Below, in pieces: positions 50,701 through 56,700 of a stretch of DNA of 64,000 bases (positions are counted from its first letter, which is position 1; each line of letters starts with the position of its first letter). The DNA is from Gordionus sp. m RMFG-2023. Taxonomy: Eukaryota; Nematomorpha; Gordioida; Chordodea; Parachordodidae. The notes under the pieces are model-generated. The model did not search any database and was not told where the DNA came from. It worked only from the letters and a program-made list of their open reading frames with translations. The stretch spans positions 33,767,561 to 33,831,560 of the forward strand of contig NC_088775.1 of NCBI RefSeq assembly GCF_954871325.1. The letters run 5' to 3'. The position numbers and the translations under genes were made by a program.

Positions 50701-53700
50701 GGTTTTCTTCATTTATGAGAAGAAATCAAGATTATCTCTAAGATCTCCTGAGGCTACTAGTTTAGCTCGAGCTGCTGGTTTTAATCAAAAGGCTGTTCTA
50801 TATTTTTTTAATCTATACAAGGGAATACTAGATCAACATGAATTAAGACCTATGTTAATTTATAATATGGATGAAACAGGCTTAACAACAGTGCAAAATC
50901 CATCAAAAATTGTTGCGCAGAAGAGTCAAAAACAAACTTCTGCAGAGCGAGGCACTCTAGTGACAATAGCGCTGGCTGTTAATGCCTTAGGGAATTATCT
51001 CCCCCCAATGTTTATTATACAACGAAATTTTTTTTAATAATATTAGAGACGATCCTCAGGGATGTATTGGTGCATCCAACGTATCAGGGTGGATGCAAGA
51101 GGATTAATTTATAATGTTTTTAAGTCATATTGTTTCTCATACCAGATGCAGCCAGAAATATAAAATTTTGCTTATTTCGGATAATCATATATCCCACCAA
51201 TCTTATCATGCTATTCAATATAGTATAGATAATGGGATAATACTTCTATCTCTTCCTCCACACTGCACTCAGCCCTTTAAAATTTTTTTATAATAATGGC
51301 ATAGATTCGTGGATGCGAAATCATCGTGGGATTTCTTTTTCCCTTTATGATATTCCCTCTATTATAAAGGATTTTACCTTTGGCAGCCTCCTCAAGAAAT
51401 ATTCAAAAGGGATTTGAATCTTGTGGAATATACCCATATAATGAAAATATTTATCAGGAGGAGGATTTTATTCCTTCATCAAATTCGTTTTTATTAGGAG
51501 AAAGTCTTGGAAATCATTTTTCAGATTCCTCAGTTATGCCTATTCCTAGCTCATCAATCGATTCTCTTCCCAAAATTTTTCCTTCTATTCCTAGCCCCTC
51601 ATTTACTTCTATTAATCTTCCTAACCCTTCAAACATTAATCTCCCAGGCTTATCATCTATACCGATCCCTATTTCCCATAATTCGCAAAATAAAGTAATA
51701 AGGAAAAAAAGGCCGCGATCTTGACCTCATCCCCATTCAAGAGGTAAGTTCTTTTAAAAGAGAAGAATAAAAAACCAAAAAAAAATATTGTTAAAAAATT
51801 AATCAAAGATGTATGTATTATTTGTAAACAGAACAGGATTATAAAAATTTCCACAATTTTGAAGATTGGTTTCAATGTGGAGTATGTAAAGGTTGGGCGC
51901 ATGGATCCTGTGCCAAAAAAGATTGTTATTTTATTGGTTATAATTGTAAATAGAACTTTATATAAATAAAGAATTATAGTTATATATTAAAATCTGAATT
52001 TTTTTTTGTCTCATAGGAAGCCTAATAAACCACTTGATTCGACTAGCCCCATCGATGAACCGACTAACCACGGGTTTGGGGCTACTAGGTTCAAAAAATG
52101 ACTTTTACTAAAACTTTTTAGAGAAAAAAATATTAGATATTTAAAAAATATAACAGCATATATTTATAGATAGATGTTTAAGGGATTGGTATTTTGTATT
52201 TTTCTATATGATAATTATTTTCGGAGCTATGATGATTTTGACAATAATTGCGCCGACTAGCCCTGGTCTCCCCTACTTATTGCATTCAATATGAACAAAT
52301 ATTTGAAATATGTTTTAAATACTTTTTTTTAATTACATTAATTTCCTTATTTTTTAATTTTTATTAATTACGTACTCAATAAAAAATTTAATCCTGCTAG
52401 ATGAGGGTTTTGTATATTGTTATCATGGAAACAGATTTTGAATTTGGACTTATTAAGAATTGGCTTCAAGTAATTAAAAACCAATTATTTTTGGAAGAGC
52501 ATCACAGTGTTCTATCATCAAGATACCAAAAATTTATATCCAACTCAAATTTAGATTTAAAATAATAGATGAGACAATGAATACCAAGGTAAAATAAACG
52601 AGGACGTGTGCCCCCTGCTGGATCCTTTCGTCAGAATCTATGACATGTGGGCTGAATAAAGGGGTTTTAATGTTACAGTATGTCTCTAGGAATTTTGAAT
52701 AAATAAGAAATTTGCGATAAAAACAATTTATGAAATTTGTAACTGAAAGCTTTTAAAGTCTATTATAATACCCATGTCAGGAGGAGGATTTTGGATATAA
52801 TACAAATGGCATGTGAAGCTATTTTGCCTTATCCCTTAACATTAAATTCCAATTGATAAGTATACTTAATTAAGACCCAACCCTGGGTATTGATACATGA
52901 CAATTATTTTTGCTAATAATCTTCTAAATAGCCCATTTCAATGGGATGGATACCACCACGGTGTTTGTGAGATAAACAGGTTTTCCCCCATAATTGATTC
53001 GAATCTATGATGGAAGGTCTTTTTTAAAAGAGTATTTAGGAAGGTTTTAAAGCATTTAAATGATTCTGATGAATGTAGATTTTATATGAAGTGAGGGTAA
53101 AAACCATTGCGTTTGAATGTGGAAAATTTGTTAAAAGAATTTATAAATATCATAATTCACAAATCATATTTTTTTATTCCATATTTTCCATAATATATTT
53201 GACCTTTTCTTTAAAAATTTATAGAAATCTTGGAAGAATGAATACGGATAATCTATTCTTCTCATTTGACTATTCTGATTCATCCATCGTCAAATGAAAG
53301 TAACATTTATTATTTATCCATAAGGAGAAAATTCTGATTCCCCGTCATTCTTGACGGGTTATCAGCTAGTATATATATATATATATATAACATAACTTAA
53401 TATTATATCCAATGTCAATCAAATAATGTTTAAATGTATATTAGTAGATTAAAAATTTAATTATTTATAATATCTTATGACAATATTATATGATATGCAT
53501 GAAGACGTCATGTCAATCACTAGTGTTTAATGAGATGAAAAGGATGATCGAAAAACCAACTCCTTTGTTTAAAATTTATTATTTTGATTGTGTTTTATGA
53601 TAAATAAAATTGTAGTTATTTTATTATGGAATTATATCAATAGTGATATTTTTTCCAGGGACCCGAACCTTTATTTATAACGGTTCAGTTTGGTTACGGT

Positions 53701-56700
53701 TCAGTATGTAAAAAATTATAATGGTTACGTTCTGGTTACGGTTCTTAAGAATAAATTTATAAGGGTTCAGTTCGGTCGGTTCAGCTAATTATAAAGGTTC
53801 ATTCCGGTTAGAAATTTTTTTTTACTGAAGCAACACTATCATATAATGAATTTAATTATAAATTTTGCCATCACTAATTTATTTTTTATTATAAACATAT
53901 ATAAATTATATATATAAAAAATATATGTCAAAATAACTCATTTTTAAATATATTATTTGAAAGCATAAGTAATATATTTTCTAATATAAATGGATTCATA
54001 TTTGTTCGTTGAGGCGATAACACAAATCTTAGCCCCGAAAAGGCCCTTTCTTCAGAAACTTGGGTTGCTGGAACTGCCAGTGCTATAAGAGCAAGTTTAT
54101 ACAATTCTGGATATTCAAATCTTTTCGATTCCCAAAATATAAAAACTGATAATTTTTTGTCGATTCTTTCAACACCTTCAAACAGTTCAATAATATTTCT
54201 AATATTATGTTCTTTGTGTGCATTTGAAGTAGCTTTTTTAAATTCCGACTCATGCACTATCAGAAGCTTTTCTAATTCATCATCTGAGCTAGAGGTAGAT
54301 TTCAATATATCCATTTCTAGGCTATCATCATTTTCCAAGGCCTATATATTTTAAATGAAAAATAACTTTTAAAATAAATCCGGACAATAATCAAAATAAG
54401 GCTAAATAAAATATGTGGACCTGAATTGCTTTCCATGTTTTATTTAAATGATCTTTGGCAGTCAATTTTTCATCTTCTGTCAGCAATATCTGATAACGTG
54501 GGTCCATATATAAGGCTGCACAAAAGGCATCATTTCTAATATTCGCCTCTCTTGCCTTGATAAATGTTGAAAAGTGCTGAGAAAAAGGTGTTTGTACCTT
54601 TTGTGTTTCTATTAGACAATTTAGCCAGGCAGCATAAAAATCGCCCAATTTTAATTATTCAGTTTGAAGAATTTTTGTCATAAAAGAGGCTTCATAGCTT
54701 TCAAAATATCTTTAATTATATCCCACACATCTTCACAAAGATCAATGCCTTGATCCATTTCTATTTCATCACAAAAAACTTTTAATTCTAACAATTTTTC
54801 TAGCATTAGGTAGATAGAATTCCACCTGGTACAGCAATCTATAAGGGGCTTTTTAAGATTTAGACGGGTTAAGATATTTAATGAAGTATGTGTGCGAATT
54901 TTTTTGCACAATGATCTGGCTTTGTTAATAATTCATTAAGTGACGATTTGATGCAATCATTTATCGCCAAATGAAATGTGTGGGAGGCGCATCGAAATCC
55001 AACTAACAAGGCTCCAGTCATGCTAAATATAATATTATCAGTTTCATCAACGTCGTCGATATTACTAATATTTGATAAATTATTCTCATGTGATAACATC
55101 ATATCTTTGTCGTCAATATCTTCATGCTCCATTAAAAGCTTGATTAACTTAACCATATTGGATGCATTATCAGTAGTTATGCTATATATGTTGTTAATAT
55201 CTATGTTATGTGTTTTAAATATTTCTAAAATAACTTTTTTGATATTTTCCGAGGTATGCTTTTCAGTAAGTTCTCTCATGCATATTGATCGTAATTGTAT
55301 TTTTCCATCAGATATAAATTGAATATTGACGCCTAGAATAGCTCTGTCATACCTTGTTGCAATATCTAATTTTACAGAAATCTTTTTATTGAATATTTCT
55401 TTTTTTTTATATTAGCAAGGCATTTGCTGGCCATTTTATTAATATTATTACTCATATTTTCTGAATTTATAGAAAAATTATCCCCAAGTCTTGTTATAAT
55501 TGGGTTGATAATTTTTTTAAAAGCGAAATCATCTAATAAGCTAAATGGCCGGCCATGTACAGTAATAAGTTCTGTGCACGAATTTACTAATGTGTTTTTA
55601 TCCCTTTTAATTTTGATAAGAGAATTTAATGACTGCTCAATAGAAATATTATTAGGCTTTGATATTGATCTTGGAAAGTTTTAATTTTTTTGTAGTTAGG
55701 GATTCATATTCTTTTGAATGATGCCTTTCTAAATTACTGTATGGTCACCTTTAATTATCATTATACAATTATCTATTATACAGGTTGATTCATTTAAGAG
55801 AATATTATAACTAAAAAATGAACGGACTGGGTTAATTTGGGACGGACCATATTTCTAAAAGCAAATAAAGTAAATTTTTATTAATTATTAACGTAAATAC
55901 AATAAATAAAATGAGATCTGTGCAAACAAATATTGTAAAATTGAAATTGATAATACTGCCAAGTTGTAAAGCAAAATTATATGGATATTATTACTTAAAA
56001 ATTTACTATTCCTCTAAGAAAACTAATGCTTTAAAATATACTCAAATGCCAAAATTTTATAAATAATATATAAAATTAAAACTTCATAAATTTGGTAATT
56101 TTGAAATTTAAATAATAGCCTACCATCATATTCAAGGGTGGGTGGTGATATTATAATTAATTAAATAAATGCAACTAAATCAAATTGGCTATTTTGATAT
56201 TTTGCATACTAAAACATAAAAAATAGGAATATGGTTCTAATACTATAAGAAATAAATACAAAAAATGAGGTCAGACAAATATAATATATTAAAATTATTT
56301 GATAAACTAAATAGAATTTATAATGTAACACAAATTTATTATTTAAAATAAAGGCCTGATATTATACTTAAATTAATTTAATAAATCAAAAATCTACAAA
56401 TTGTTTAATTAGATATTTTGCATAATTAAAAGATTGTGGATAAATTTAAGTAATAGTTAAAAAATTAATACATACTTTATTAAGGATATAAGGATATCAG
56501 ATCACACATATGTTTTGATCATTTAATAATTAAAATTATAAATAACGACGGAAATATGGTTAAATATATATTTACACCACAAGGAAAATAATGTAAAAAT
56601 TAGAATTATAAATTTTATTTTGCTTTAAACCGGTTTAACGTCTTTTTATAAAGGTTCTTTTCACTCCTTTAAAAAATAATTATATCAGTTCGGTTACGGT

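Larger units (their letters stand above)
45399..52273 (+). mobile_element. Pogo/Tigger-like element (IS630-Tc1-mariner)
   Basis: Terminal inverted repeats GGGGAGACCAGGGCTAGTCG and GACTAGCCCTGGTCTCCCC (plus inner GCGC), each flanked by TA, the duplication expected for this superfamily. It holds a broken transposase (50384-51950), a 3.6-kb foldback element (45737-49343) and two AT-rich tandem arrays. Confidence 0.93.

Noticed and set aside
54157-55684. Plus-strand open frames rich in S and I
   Set aside because: Antisense of the minus-strand hAT transposase.
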